Source of the DNA: Cadophora sp. MPI-SDFR-AT-0126
Taxonomy: Eukaryota; Ascomycota; Leotiomycetes; Helotiales; Ploettnerulaceae
Assembly: GCA_020747065.1 (NCBI GenBank)
Contig: JAGMVK010000003.1
Span: 1,488,001 to 1,552,000 of the forward strand
Reading direction: 5' to 3'
DNA length: 64,000 nucleotides
Below, in pieces: positions 25,099 to 37,340 of the stretch. The notes under the pieces are model-generated. The model had not been told where the DNA came from. It saw only the letters and a list, made by a program, of their open reading frames with translations, and ran no database searches. The stretch's first letter is position 1; each line of letters begins with the position of its first letter. A program made the translations under genes and the position numbers.

Positions 25099-27729
25099 TC
25101 ATAGCCCATAGAAAATCAAACGATTCCCGCTCCGCTCCATTTCATCAATCCAATCCACATCATTCGCATTTCCAGTCTGCATGACTGCAATACGCTGCTT
25201 CTCATATATAGTCTGCAAGAGCCTCCGTGCATTATCGGTGCTCCCTCCGTAACCCTGGTTTTCGACTTCGATCATGAACCTCAAAGCCGTATCTTTCTCT
25301 GCTGAATTCCGTGTACAAAAGCCTGTCATGAATAGCGGGAACACGATGAATCGTATGTCGAATCGTTCTTTAGAGAGTATTATGCTGACAGCATGGAGGA
25401 TCTCGGCGCAGCATGTACTGATCTGGGCTTCGGCGTTGGGGTCTAGGTCGTTTGGCTGTCCTGAATACATGCTGGTATGTGTGTATAGTATACAGACGCG
25501 GAAGAGCAGGTATGACTGTACTCATCGGTAAGTGTTCAGAACTCGAGAAGATCATTACTTACATGTTCCACCCACTCGAAGACTCTAGGTGGAAGATGCT
25601 CCGGAGTCCTTAGCCACGTCCAATAATCTGGAAATTGAGAACTCCATTTCAATCTGGAATCACGCAAAACTTGGTGGAGGACCTGAACCTGGTTATACCG
25701 TTCCATATTATAGTTGTTGTCGAGAAGATGCGAAGATTCTCCGAAATGACGTTGCCTAGCCTCAGCTCTCAGAGTTCTGCCCAGCCGTCCTACTTGAAGT
25801 GCAATCAGAACGATCTCTTGATTGATAGTGATGACTCCTGGGAAATATGCCTGTTCCTCGGGTTGTATCACTTGAGGTTGCCCAGTCCTCTCTGGAAGTA
25901 AGCATCGTTCAGGCAAAGGCAGCATATTCTGTTTCAGAACTACTTCAACAAACATTCCCGTTCCACTCGCACTTAAAAGTGCGTAGACATCGATACAGTA
26001 TATCATCCAGATTATGAAGTCAAAATGGTCGACGCTCTGTGCTTGCCGTCGCATGGAAATGATTCTTAAAAGTTGATCACAGTGGTGCTGCCACATGTTT
26101 GACTCCCGCGCCGCGATCTCGTAGAAGAGCAAGACAAGATGTGTCAATAAGGCACCGTCGGACTGAGGTCAATTCAGCATCGGCTCCCTCTAGTCATACA
26201 GAACACTTTCCCAAATCTTACCCCTTGGGAGAATCATGAGGATTTGGGCTGCACGAAGTACGAAATGAATGTGCTTACGTAGGAATCTTGGGAGCTTTGT
26301 ACTGTGGTCTGCAGAGCTGGAATGACTTGCTGATAATGTTCCAAAGCATTGGCATCATGAGAATCTTTCTTGTGCGCGATACTCAGAGCGGAGAGTGCCA
26401 TCATTGCATGGAAAAGCTGCGTAGTATCAGTATTATGTGCGCGAATATAGAAAATGTGACCGACTGGTGGGTAGTCTCGGGCCTGTATTTCAAACATGTC
26501 CTCATCTCCATGGGACATCCATATCCCGATAATCTTTGGTGAAATTGTCGTTCGGTAGTGATGGAGAAGCTCGGCGTTTTTCCCTCCCTGGCGAGCAGCG
26601 TCTAGAAGAGACATTGAACTGAAATCAAAGTGCGAATTCTCTTGCCTTGGCAGTGTTTGTCTGTAGCTGGACGAAAGTGATGCTGCAGGCGATACTAAGC
26701 CCGCACTCGGCCGATAGGGCAAAGGCGTAGGAACTCTCCGAAACGGATCTTCGAAGGTCTTTAAAATTACCACCTATCACAAACAATATCAGGCCGCTTC
26801 TCCTTTCAACAGGTTCCAGAGATGCTAATGAAGTGTCTACGAAGCAACCAGACGTTCCTGTCTTTGGCATGCACCGCATAAAGTTTTGACTGTGTGGACA
26901 AGACTTACATTAGGATCATCACCTTCTTCTACTATGCTGCTAGATAGTGAGCCTTGGCCATCAGTATCGCCTTCATATTCGGAATAAGTAGACCCCCGTC
27001 GTACACTTCCAAGACTTTCATCCCGATATTCGGGTAAATCCGCAAAGCTGGTCAAGTTTGCAACAACGACGAAGGTACCGGGATCTCGCGACTCTGCTTT
27101 TCTTTCTCGCTCATCATCGGTCGTTAGTGTTGAGAAAGGAGGTAATACATCTTCTGATGCTCGGACTCTTGGCTCCTGATCTTGTGCACTTGCTGTGTCC
27201 TATTAGCTTGGTAATCTGACAGTCTATCATGCTTTACATACGATCCCAAACATGGCTACCTATTGTAGTAACCTGCTGTGTCCGCTCTAAGATTCTGGGC
27301 GTGTCGTCTTTGAAAGAAACCCTCGGATTATAGTCACTGATACATCGTGGTCAGAATGATGAGATGCAAAAACAAGAATAAGAGACTCACCAGGTATGGC
27401 CAAGACGCTGACATTGCTATGGCCCAGTCAGCAGAGAAATCAAACCATCTCGAGTTTGTCACCGTACTCCACATTCTGGTCTGGCTTCATCGCATTTGAC
27501 CTCTACCAGTGGTGTTAGTCAAGTTGGGAGATTTAAGGAGAGCGACAGTTGTACTGCGAGTCCGACAAGTCCAGCAACCACTCTTTGATCTTGGAGGAAT
27601 TCTGCTTCTCCGTCCCTCTGTAGGAGGGTTATTGGAAGATGCAAATCCGGGCTGCGGAGAAGATGGCGGAACCTGCTGCCTTGGGGCTATGAATGGCAAA
27701 CGAGGTTCGGCGCGCCGACCTCCTTGCAT
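25099..27729 (-). CDS. Zn2Cys6 transcription factor with Fungal_trans_2-type middle domain
   Basis: This is a nuclear DNA-binding regulator. Eight exons: 27729-27555, 27502-27468, 27416-27391 (26 nt), 27336-27242, 27192-26909, 26773-26279, 26162-25563 and 25515-25099. They close in frame to 708 aa. The zinc cluster is complete once spliced: C-WT-C-RTRKVK-C-DEARPE-C-GQ-C-QRLGHT-C, with basic residues between cysteines 2 and 3. It is cut by three introns in about 30 codons. After it come the usual linker (DYNPRVSFKDDTPRILERTQ, then TTIGSHVWDP) and an acidic Ser-rich part. A long helical domain follows and ends NQGYGGSTDNARRLLQTIYE, as in the UGA3/PRO1-type PF11951 family. Several junctions needed care: cysteine 5 is only present if the acceptor is at 27417. 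No target is evident; the neighbours are housekeeping genes. Confidence 0.88.
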
Positions 27730-30700
27730 CGGTAGAATGGTCGTACATCGACACCGTCGAGACTGGAGGGAGAAAAGCTAATAGCAGATGATAGGCTTCA
27801 TCTGTCTGTGATAACGTATAGAGAAGAGAAAGTTTACAACTCGTTTGTCGAAGAAACATCCATACTTGCTTGTTGGCGGTGATATTAAAGGAGAAGCCAC
27901 AAAGTTTGGTGAAAATGCTAGAATAGCTCTTGACCGACCCAGAATCGATAACTCGCGGCAGGCATCTTTCAAGAGATCGTGACAATTTGGTATACGAGCA
28001 TGGGGGATGATGTGCATATGTAGTACTGAATGCCTGAAGAACAAGCATGCGAAAACTTCTCGGTTTACACCGAATGTGACCATGACGGAGATGCCAAAGA
28101 GCCTAGAATTAGGTCCATGTAGGTTGTAAACCCTGAACACCTGCCCTTGGCTGCCATAGCACTTTAGAGAGAATCGTGGAGGAATACGGAAGCAGGGGAG
28201 GCTGTGAGCTAAACCTGCGAACTATGTTCGGCAATGGCAGGTGGCTTTCGAACTTTAGATTGGTGTAATACATCAATGGCGTCTAACTAATGCTTAATTG
28301 GGACAACAGAACCGGCAAAGGACGCTAATTGCCGACCGACCGTTTCTTCAAGGCTGGGTGAAGTACCACATAACTGGAAACACCCACTTCCCAATGATCC
28401 ATATTAGGCGATCAGCAACAGAGGCCTCGAAAATTGAAACTCCACGGAGACGCAAAAGGCCAAAATTCTCGAATAACGCGCAAGGAAAATTGATTTTTTT
28501 GGGCTGGATCAGTAAGTGCCATGGATTAGAAAGGACATGCTGCGAGGATTGATCGATGACTTGGAAGCACCTATTGTTCTTGACAATACGACTTTAGCAG
28601 GTGGACGGCCCCTCCCTGTAACATGCTTACGCTTGAAGTCCCTGAATTTTGGAATGGCCTGAGCCGGCGCCGACCTACCAGGATTCAGGTAGTGTGGCGC
28701 TCAGGTTGGCGTTGGCCTAGATCAGAGTCTGCATGCTTCCATACTCGTGATATTCCGGAGCATCCTCGTCTCTTGTTGACCTGCCATTGTCAACCGAAGT
28801 CCGAAGCGTATCATCGCTTCTGGGCCGAGTAAAGCGCGGGGCAAGCAGACGAAATTTGAATGGTCTTCAATCAATCACCCCAGTAAGAAAAAGGAAATGA
28901 CGAAATGTCAGGGAAATACCCATACGAAGGTGCGTCGAGTCGATCTCCGGCCGGCCTGGTCCGCTTGTACTCTCGAGGCCTGTTGTGGCAGCTAGCCAGA
29001 ACCAACAGGGAAGCGAAACTTTCTAGTCGAGGCCTGGGCGCGGGCGACATCAAGCATCACCTTCCAAGCTCTATCATATGCACATGCTACAAGGCAGCCC
29101 TGCATCCTGTCGTGCATCTCTTCCAGTCCAAGGAGCTGTTATGACGATGATGGTGCTGTGCCTGTAGATTTTCACGCTGAACAGGGTTACTGACATGCGG
29201 CTTTCCCAAAGTTATCAGCGGTCTAGACTGCGAGGCCTTGCACGCCCAAGAGTTCTTCAAATCGAAGTTCCTCTTGCAGATCTGATGTACAATAAGGCAG
29301 ACGACGACGACGACAATCTATGACACGCAGAAATGAGTCTCCCGACAGGAGGTAACTAACTGCACATCGTTGTTGGACGATGGACGGCCGAGTTGAGTTG
29401 AATTGAGTTGAGTCGAGTCGAGCCGAGTCAAATCGAAGGGTTCATCTCGTTGTGGCTAGTAGCAGGGGAGAGCAGCGCTCGGCGCAGGTGGCAGGTGGCT
29501 GTGGTGTGATTCTCTGGTTCTTGCATGTCTTTAGTGCGCGCCATCGTATGAGTAGGCGACTGAAGGGCTGAAGTGCGTTGAAAAATGCGACCGAAAAATT
29601 GAGCGCAAGCATCCCGACGCTTGCTTCTATCTCTTTGCACTTCTTCTTCCGCGACCCGCTCCGATGGATTCTCCTGCTGGGAATGTAAGGCCAGGGGCAT
29701 AGGCCTTAATAAAAGTGACTGCTCACATAATTTGTCTCTTGATAGTTCATACAGTAAATATCCTCAGCTGGCTCGGTTTGCTTCCCCACAAAGGCAGGGG
29801 ACGAAGGTCAATCAACCAACTCATGATCTCTAAGATCGTCTTGGATGAAGAATTTGCCAGCTTGTGAAGACAGACACCATCGTCTCAGTCGCCTATCTAT
29901 GTCTTTAATAACAGACACGGATACATCACAAACTTCAACCCCGGTACACTGAACGAGAACTTCAATCAAGTTGGACTCAGCTTTCAGGTAGTGCTCCCTC
30001 CAAGCTGCTGAGGAAGCTCTTGCTGGCTGATGGGTTTCTCGTTCTCCCAAGTAGCGTTGTAAAGTCCTACCACTTGGGGAAGCAAGTCCATCGTACAGGG
30101 GAAAGGATATTGAAGCAGCACCTGTTCTGAGATCGGGCTGTGAAGATGTAGTTGCAGCCGAGAGCCAGTCGCAGAGGCCACAACTGGCGTTGACTTTTCA
30201 ACACTGTTCATGCTTTGTTGATGTTTTCTTGATGTGGCGCCGGGAATGCGACGCAGAGAGGATAGTATTCCACAAGATTGCATGTCTTGAGTCTATCAAA
30301 AGTAGGTTGAGGCCACTTCCATTTTACATTTCTGTACTTGATTCGAGTTGTGGCCCTTCAAACCTGAGTGGTGAGGTAGACGTGCGTCATAAGGTGGTAC
30401 AAGTACACAATAGTCATCGCTTCATTCATTAGCCAGACATTTTCTTGAAACAGATGATACTAGAAGAGTCGTTTCGTTTCAAAGGCATGAGGTTGACTTT
30501 CTTTACCTTAGAAACTTTGATATGAAAGAACTCAAGTGAAGGGAAATAAGTGGAGCAATGATGGACGGCCCTCCACCCAAATCGGAAAGGTCCCGGAGCG
30601 GAAGAACTTCTACCGTGCTCAGGTAATACGATACTGCCCGGTCCGGCATACTGAGGCGATGAAGGCGAGGGCAAGGCAAGCAAAGAGTGCGTAGACATGG

Positions 30701-30945
30701 AAGGCACGAGAGTTTCGTAACTCGTTTTCGATTCTGCTTTGAATTTTTATTGATTCTTGCTTCCTACTTGCACCCTCAGCCCATAAATCTTCCCTCTGCT
30801 TTCCGATCCCGATTCGTGATGAGCTGTCACGTCGCGCTCTCTACTTCCAACAACAACCAAACAGTGGGACGGGGTTCAATCTGCCTCTGAGCCGTCAGAA
30901 ATCTCTCATTTCGATCTCGAAAGAAACGCTTTCCATCGATACATC
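27730..30945. other. 3.2-kb divergent intergenic region without a clear gene
   Basis: This is the longest gene-poor stretch of the window, between the divergent Zn2Cys6 gene and ECM29. It holds (GAC)5 near 29300-29314 and a degenerate pentanucleotide repeat at 29390-29429. A pair of overlapping minus-strand ORFs at about 29808-30283 could be a broken or unspliced small gene. Nothing here has a recognisable domain, and the composition is not obviously AT-rich as expected for RIP-mutated transposons. Confidence 0.5.
29390..29429. repeat. Degenerate pentanucleotide tandem repeat (GAGTY)8
   Basis: Eight consecutive pentamers read GAGTT, GAGTT, GAATT, GAGTT, GAGTC, GAGTC, GAGCC, GAGTC. The drift from GAGTT to GAGTC along the array suggests stepwise duplication of variants. 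Confidence 0.8.
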
Positions 30946-33900
30946 ATGGACCGGGAATTGGAGCTGGTCGGCAAGGTTGAGATGCGCATTGCACTCGCCA
31001 AGGATGACAAGCTTGAATCCATCTTGAAGCCATATTTGCCCCCATTGCTTCTCAAGCTTGCTAGTGACCATGCAGCAGTCCGCAACAAGGTCATTTCGAC
31101 ATGCCAGCATATCAAAATTCGGCTTGCTGGAAACCAGTAAGTCTGAGCATATGTCCATTCCAAGCTACATGGACCATGTGACTGGACAGACAGTCAATTC
31201 ATGTTGCTAATTGTCTCAAGAAATATTGTCCTCCCCGTAGCAGCTTTATTAAAGCAATACAAGGAGAATCCAGACTCTCCTATGATACGCCATTTTGATC
31301 TTATGTTCATTCAGCAGAGCGTCGGAAAATTGTCGTCCTCTGTAGGTCTTTTCTGGAGTGGGAGAAAATAATTTGTACTTACTTAATGGATATCAGGAGC
31401 AAATGGCACTGTTACCGACCATTCTTCACGGTCTAGCTAAAGATGCCGGCAAACCAACATGTGCTACAATCTTCAACTTGTTTCTTCGTCTCCTTCCTCA
31501 GCTTCGCATTCCTCTACGTGGCAGCAAAGAAGATATCGAGCTGCGCTCCCAACTTGGACTCGACACGCATGTTGAAGATGCGCAATTCGTAGCCTCGTGG
31601 TTTGGAAAGCTCATGCTTCTTTCTGTGATCAGGTCGAATGCCTCTGGCATAACCTGCCCCGGCCTCACAGTTCCTGAATATGAGTTCTTGACCCTGAACG
31701 GCAAGCAAGAAGCTTGGGATCCATCATCTGATGAGGGCCTCAATTTGACCCAGACTAAGATTCTTGTCCTGTCATTCCTATCTAGCGGCGCTTTTACGGA
31801 CGAAGAGCGATTTCTTCCTGCTCTATTTGCATCTGGCGATTCGAACTCGCGAATTTCAGGTGTTGGAGAAGACTTACTGAAACGATCGACGATCTCTCTG
31901 GAAGATCCCGAGACTATTGGCGAGCTGTTACAGATTTACTTTACTCTCAAGCCTGCTCTACAGACAAAATTGCTAGTCCTCCTGACGAAATCTGCTGTTT
32001 CTACAACATTCCCACGCAAAGTCGTCAGAATTGGTATGTTTGCCCAAACTCTGATGCTACATCCATGCACCTTTTCATGCCACAGATCTGAGACCGGAAA
32101 ACAGCCTAAGATACTAATCTCTCCGAACAAATAGTACAAGAGGCAATCTCGCCCGATGATAATACAAATCTGCCTGCTAAGGGCCTGGAAACCGTGAAGT
32201 TTCGAAATGCCTTGTTCAACTACATGAACTGGGTTGCTAGAATAGGCTCTGCAGAAGATCTTGCACAGGTTGCACCACAACTCGTTGGCTTCATGCGGAC
32301 ATATATCGAAGACCAAGGCTGGCCAGTTCCCCACGAGAGATCCACAGATGCTGCTGCTTTGCGTGCTTTGGCCTACGAGACTTTAGGCTCTCTTGCAAAG
32401 ACGACTCCTTCCATTGTGGTCGAGAAAGACTTGTCACTAGTGCGTTGGCTTTTCCGATCCCTGACCGAGGAGGGATCTTCCGATACCATTTTTGTAAGCA
32501 TCGAAGGGGCCTTGGCGAGTTTGCTCAATGCTTTCACCCCACCATGTAAGAAGTAGCCCATGCCCTAATCCAATTTCTCTCCGATCTCTCAATTATCAGT
32601 GCTGACATTATTCCCTCAGTGGATGAAACCCTGAGGGCCGATCTACGGCTCCTTCTCCTCAAGTACATGACTCTAGTGGAGGACGGTGCTGTCGTTCGCG
32701 GAGCTCGTTTTGCCACTGTGAGATGGGCAAACCGTTGTCTCGAGTATAGCGACGTTGTGGGACGATGGATTGATATACTTGCTCTGGGTGGTCGCACTGA
32801 TGAGCGTAGTGATGTGGTGGAAGAAGGCAAGAAAGGGCTGGTAAGTCAAACTTGAGTATGAGCCCTTATCGTGGTTGATCTAACCGCTATGTAGGATCCA
32901 TACTGGTATCGACTTTTGAACTCGATAGCGGCAGTCTCTGAATGTCCCCTTCCAGACTGGAATGAGATGGTGAAAGTCTTCTTCACATCGCAAAGCCTTA
33001 TTGAGAACTCTAGCATCGCCAACAGCATGAAGAGCGGCATGGATATCGATTCTGTCTCTGTCTTTGGCAACTTTTCAGGGTCGAAAATTAACGCCTTTCC
33101 GTCTGCTGTTAGCTATTGTCGTCGGATGCTGCTCATGGCTGCTCTGCAGAAATCTGAAACACCCTTGACAATAGATGCAGACTGGGAGCGGCAGCTAGAT
33201 GTACTATTTCGCTCTGATAAAGATTCACGGAAGGCCATGAAGGACCATATTCGGTCTGTCAACGAGGATGCGCTGTTCACTTTTCTTACTGCGTCTTTCG
33301 AGGGAATGCTTCGCAACGATGGGAATGGCCTACCCGATTGCGGTAGGTGTTTCGTTGAAATTGCTTCTATCAGCCCGAGCAAAGTTATCGGCAGAATTGC
33401 CGATAGAGCACTTGAGCTACTTCCTTCTATAAAATCCAACAATGTCGCAACTCGTTTTCTTGCCGCGCAAGCATTCGGGATTTTAGCACCACACCCGGCG
33501 AATAACGATCAAACGGTCCACGGAGCGTTACAATCATTACTGGCAGATATCAGGCCGTGGTCCACTGCAATCGGAGCAGATGCCAATAAAGTGCACGGCT
33601 CCATCCTTGCTGTTGGCTTCATGCTTAGTAGAAGCTCCTTCTATGGACGAACCGAGTCCAGGGATCATACCATTGTCAGAACTGCTATCGTCTCGCTGTT
33701 GGAGATTCTTTGCGGCGCCGAAGATGCGTCCACAAAAGAGGCGATCCTCAATGCAATCGGCCAAGTAAGTATCTCTGGGGTACTTACCTCCGAGCAGCTG
33801 GATTCTTCTACTGCCAAATCAGCCGGTGTTATCGAGCTATTGACAGCAGATGCGAAGAAAGGCAACGAGAAGTCGATTTCTGCACTTGGCCGTTTGGCTA

Positions 33901-36870
33901 CGATTTTCGATAATGAACTTGCCGACACACCTGATGCTGAGGATCCGCTCTCGCTCATACTTAGTAGACTCTACAGCTTATTTGAAATCAAGCAGGCAGA
34001 GATACATTTTACCGTTGGCGAAGCCATCAGTTGTCTTGGTGCTTGTTGGGACTCTGACGTACTTCTTTTGAGTCTTGACGTCGATGCGGCCTACAGTGGT
34101 CGGCCAAAGAAAAATCTCACTCTTGAAAAGATACTTAAGAAGCTACTTCAGGATTGCAAAACAACCAAACCTTCATTGAAAAAGGCATCCGGAATATGGC
34201 TTTTCAGTTTGATCCAGAACTGTGGGCACCTAGGTGAAATACAAGCTCGGCTGAGAGAGTGTCAAGCAGCTTTCATGGGGCTGCTCTCCGCACGGGACGA
34301 ATTGGTCCAAGAAACAGCTTCTCGCGGCCTGAGTTTGGTTTACGAACAAGGAGATAAGGATCTCAGGGAGAAACTTGTCAAAGATCTGGTGGCGTCCTTC
34401 ACTGGAACTTCAGCTCAGCTCAAGGTTGACGACGATACCGAGCTGTTTGAGCCCGGCGCTTTACCAACGGGAGAAGGGAACTCGGTCACATCATACAAAG
34501 ATATCATATCTCTGGCAAACGAAGTCGGGGATCAAAGTCTTGTTTATAAGTTCATGTCTCTTGCCTCAAATGCCGCCACATGGTCAACTCGTGCTGCTTT
34601 CGGCAGATTTGGACTAAGCAGCATTCTTTCAGAGTCTGAAATAGACCCCAAGTTGTACCCCAAGCTCTACAGGTATCGATTTGACCCAAATCCAAATGTA
34701 CAGCGCTCGATGAACGACATCTGGACGGCTCTTGTAAAGGACTCAAGTGCCACTATCAACCAGTACTTCGACGAGATTTTAGCCGACCTTCTTAAGAGTA
34801 TCCTGGGCAAGGAGTGGAGAACAAGGCAAGCTAGCTGTGCTGCCATCGCTGACCTTGTTCAAGGACGCGAATTCGACAAGTATGAGAAACAGCTCTCAGA
34901 GATCTGGCAGGTTGCTTTCAAGGTTCTTGATGACATCAAAGGCTCAGTCCGGGAGGCTGCATTGAAACTCAGTATGGTACTGACGAATACCCTCGTACGC
35001 CAAATTGAGGCTGGAACAGAATCGAGACATGCGCAGGCTATGCTGAAAGAAGTCTTGCCATTTCTACTATCAAGCCAGGGTATGGAGAGTTCAGCGAAGG
35101 AAGTTCGCATTTTTGCAACGATTACCGTCCTCAAGATCATCAAGAATGGCGGTAAAGCCTTGTTGCCTTTTATTCCAAACCTGGTAGGCTCACATCCCTA
35201 TCAAATCTCAAACTTAGGGAATTTATATGCTAATTGATCAGGTCGAACAACTCTTAGGTCTTCTTAGCACGATGGAGCAAGAAGGCATCGATTATGTTTA
35301 CCTCAGAGCGGCCCAGTACAATCTGACCGAGGCGAAGATTGACAATGCCAGATCGACTGCTGTCTCTCAGTCGCCATTAATGGAGGGCATTGAGAAGTGT
35401 CTCGATCAACTTGACGAGCCCACTATGAAAGATCTAGCTTATCGCCTCGAAAATGCTATCAAGACGTCAATCGGAATGCCGTCAAAAATTGGATGCGCTG
35501 GCGTACTTGTTAGCCTTGCTATGAGACACGCTTTTGTCTTCAGGCCACATGCGGATGCGTTCCTCAAGGTTGCCGAAAAGGCAGTTCTGGACCGCAACAA
35601 TGCTGTCAGTGCTGCATATGCCAGAGCAACCGGATACCTCTCACGGTTGGGATCTGATGATGGCCTTTTAAGACTCGCTGTGTATTCCAAGGGCCTATAC
35701 TTCAATGCCGAAGACGAGACACGTCGTCAGGTCTCAGGAGAGATCATCTACGCTGTTTCGAAGTTTGCTACAGATCGATTCAATGCTGTAGCATTAGACT
35801 TCTTACCATTCGTCTTTTTTGCTAAGCATGATCTCGACGAGCATGTCAAGGAGCAATTTGAAAAGACATGGAGCGAGAATGTCGGGGGCTCGCGTGCTGT
35901 TATCTTGTATTCCAAGGAGATCAATGAGATTGCTGTGGAGCGTCTGGAATCGGCCAAATGGACCATCAAGCACACTGCTGCTTTGACGATTGCGGACGTC
36001 GTGGTCTCGTCCGGGAACGAGATGAGTGGCGCAAACGCCGCTGCTATTTGGCCTGTCCTGGAGAAAGCTCTTGCACTCAAGACTTTTGATGGTAAAGAGA
36101 AGGTTCTCGATGCGTTTGTCAAGTTCACAAAGTCTGGCAAATCACTCTGGAGTGTTGAACCTAGCGTTGCTGCACAGATGAAGAAAATCGCGATCCGTGA
36201 AGCTAAGCGCAACAACGACACCTATCGGCCAAATGCCTTCACAAGCCTTGGAGAGTATAGTGAAGCTCGAACGGACATTGACATGTTTGATGATGTATAC
36301 AACATCATCGCTCCGATACTCGAGGACTTCAACAGCGAGGACAAGATGGACACAAGCGATGACACCAAAGACGGAAACAAATCGCACGAGTCGGCAGCAA
36401 CAACAGCTGGTGTCTCGGCTCTCTTCCGAGCTGTGAACATCAAAGTTCTAGATCCATCTCCGCTGACCCATCTACCGAAGCTTCTGGAGATTGTCAGGAA
36501 GGTCACAACCTCAACCAAAGTTACAGTCGCTACGAAGTTGACTCTCTATGAACGCTCCAAGGTTCTATTCGATGGTCTGCGAAAGAGAACTCACACTCAA
36601 GGATCGAATCACTACGAATTGGCACTCGATTTCTTCACAGTTCTGGAGGTAGCAAGTGGCTCTGGTACTGAGACCATGAGATTGAAGCGAGCTGAAGCTG
36701 CTCAGATGATCATCGAGTGTCTTGTGGGAGGCGTTTTTGGAACGCTCAAGGACGGGAGAGATGATCTGAAGGCTGAAATGAAGGAGATGCTGGGTGAGGC
36801 TAGGAAGAATGAGCGTTCTCCCGGTGTGCAGACTGCTCTTGATAGACCGCTAAAAGCATTGGAGGAATGA
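30946..36870 (+). CDS. ECM29: Proteasome-associated HEAT-repeat protein ECM29
   Basis: This is a large HEAT-repeat scaffold that binds the 26S proteasome, tethers core to regulatory particle and links it to membranes and motors. Seven exons: 30946-31136, 31221-31341, 31397-32033, 32135-32545, 32620-32840, 32895-35183 and 35242-36870. They give 1832 aa (yeast Ecm29, 1868). The N-terminus carries ELELVGKVEMRIALAKDDKL and LPPLLLKLASDHAAVRNKVI, typical of the Ecm29 N-terminal domain. Repeated two-helix units fill the rest, for example the segments around 34780-34960 (EWRTRQASCAAIADLVQGRE, FKVLDDIKGSVREAALKLS). Near the C-terminus is a short acidic linker (DFNSEDKMDTSDDTKDGNKS). All six introns are 49-101 bp and keep frame. 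Assignment rests on length, family motifs and HEAT periodicity. It is divergent from the Zn2Cys6 gene. Confidence 0.94.
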
Positions 36871-37340
36871 AACTTTTTGTAGGTCTTAGGACAGTAGATA
36901 AAGATACCTTAGTAGACCGCCCAAGTTTCGGAACATTTGACTTTACGACAAACTGAAATATCCCAAATCCGCCTCAAGTGAAAAGAGCAAGATTGCTCTC
37001 AGCAGTACTGAAGCAACGTTCACCTTCACGGCACTCACAACACTCACAGCATTGGGTGCTTATCAAATCAATCAGTGATGCTAAAATGATGATACAACTG
37101 TGTTACTTGCACAGGTAGATGTCAGAAGACAGCTATCATCTACTTCACGGACATAAGACACCTTGTGGCTATTTATGTCATGATAGCATGGACGCACATT
37201 CTTGGTGTGTTGATGAGGGGTGGATACAGTGCCGCTTAGCGATATTTATTTCCAGGGGCCAAGCACCAGCTTCGAATCCCATTTCAAGCTTCCTGCACGT
37301 CGTCACGCTGCATCTCAGACAAACCCAGTCACCTGGAACA
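36871..37340. other. Intergenic, promoter of the UMP-CMP kinase gene
   Basis: 470 bp between two plus-strand genes; I see no gene. Frame-open codons run into the start at 37341 from 37119, but they look non-coding. Confidence 0.5.

Noticed and set aside
27391..27420. Zinc cluster apparently lacking cysteine 5
   Set aside because: This arises only with the nearer acceptor. The acceptor ending at 27417 restores a complete Zn2Cys6 pattern with correct spacing.
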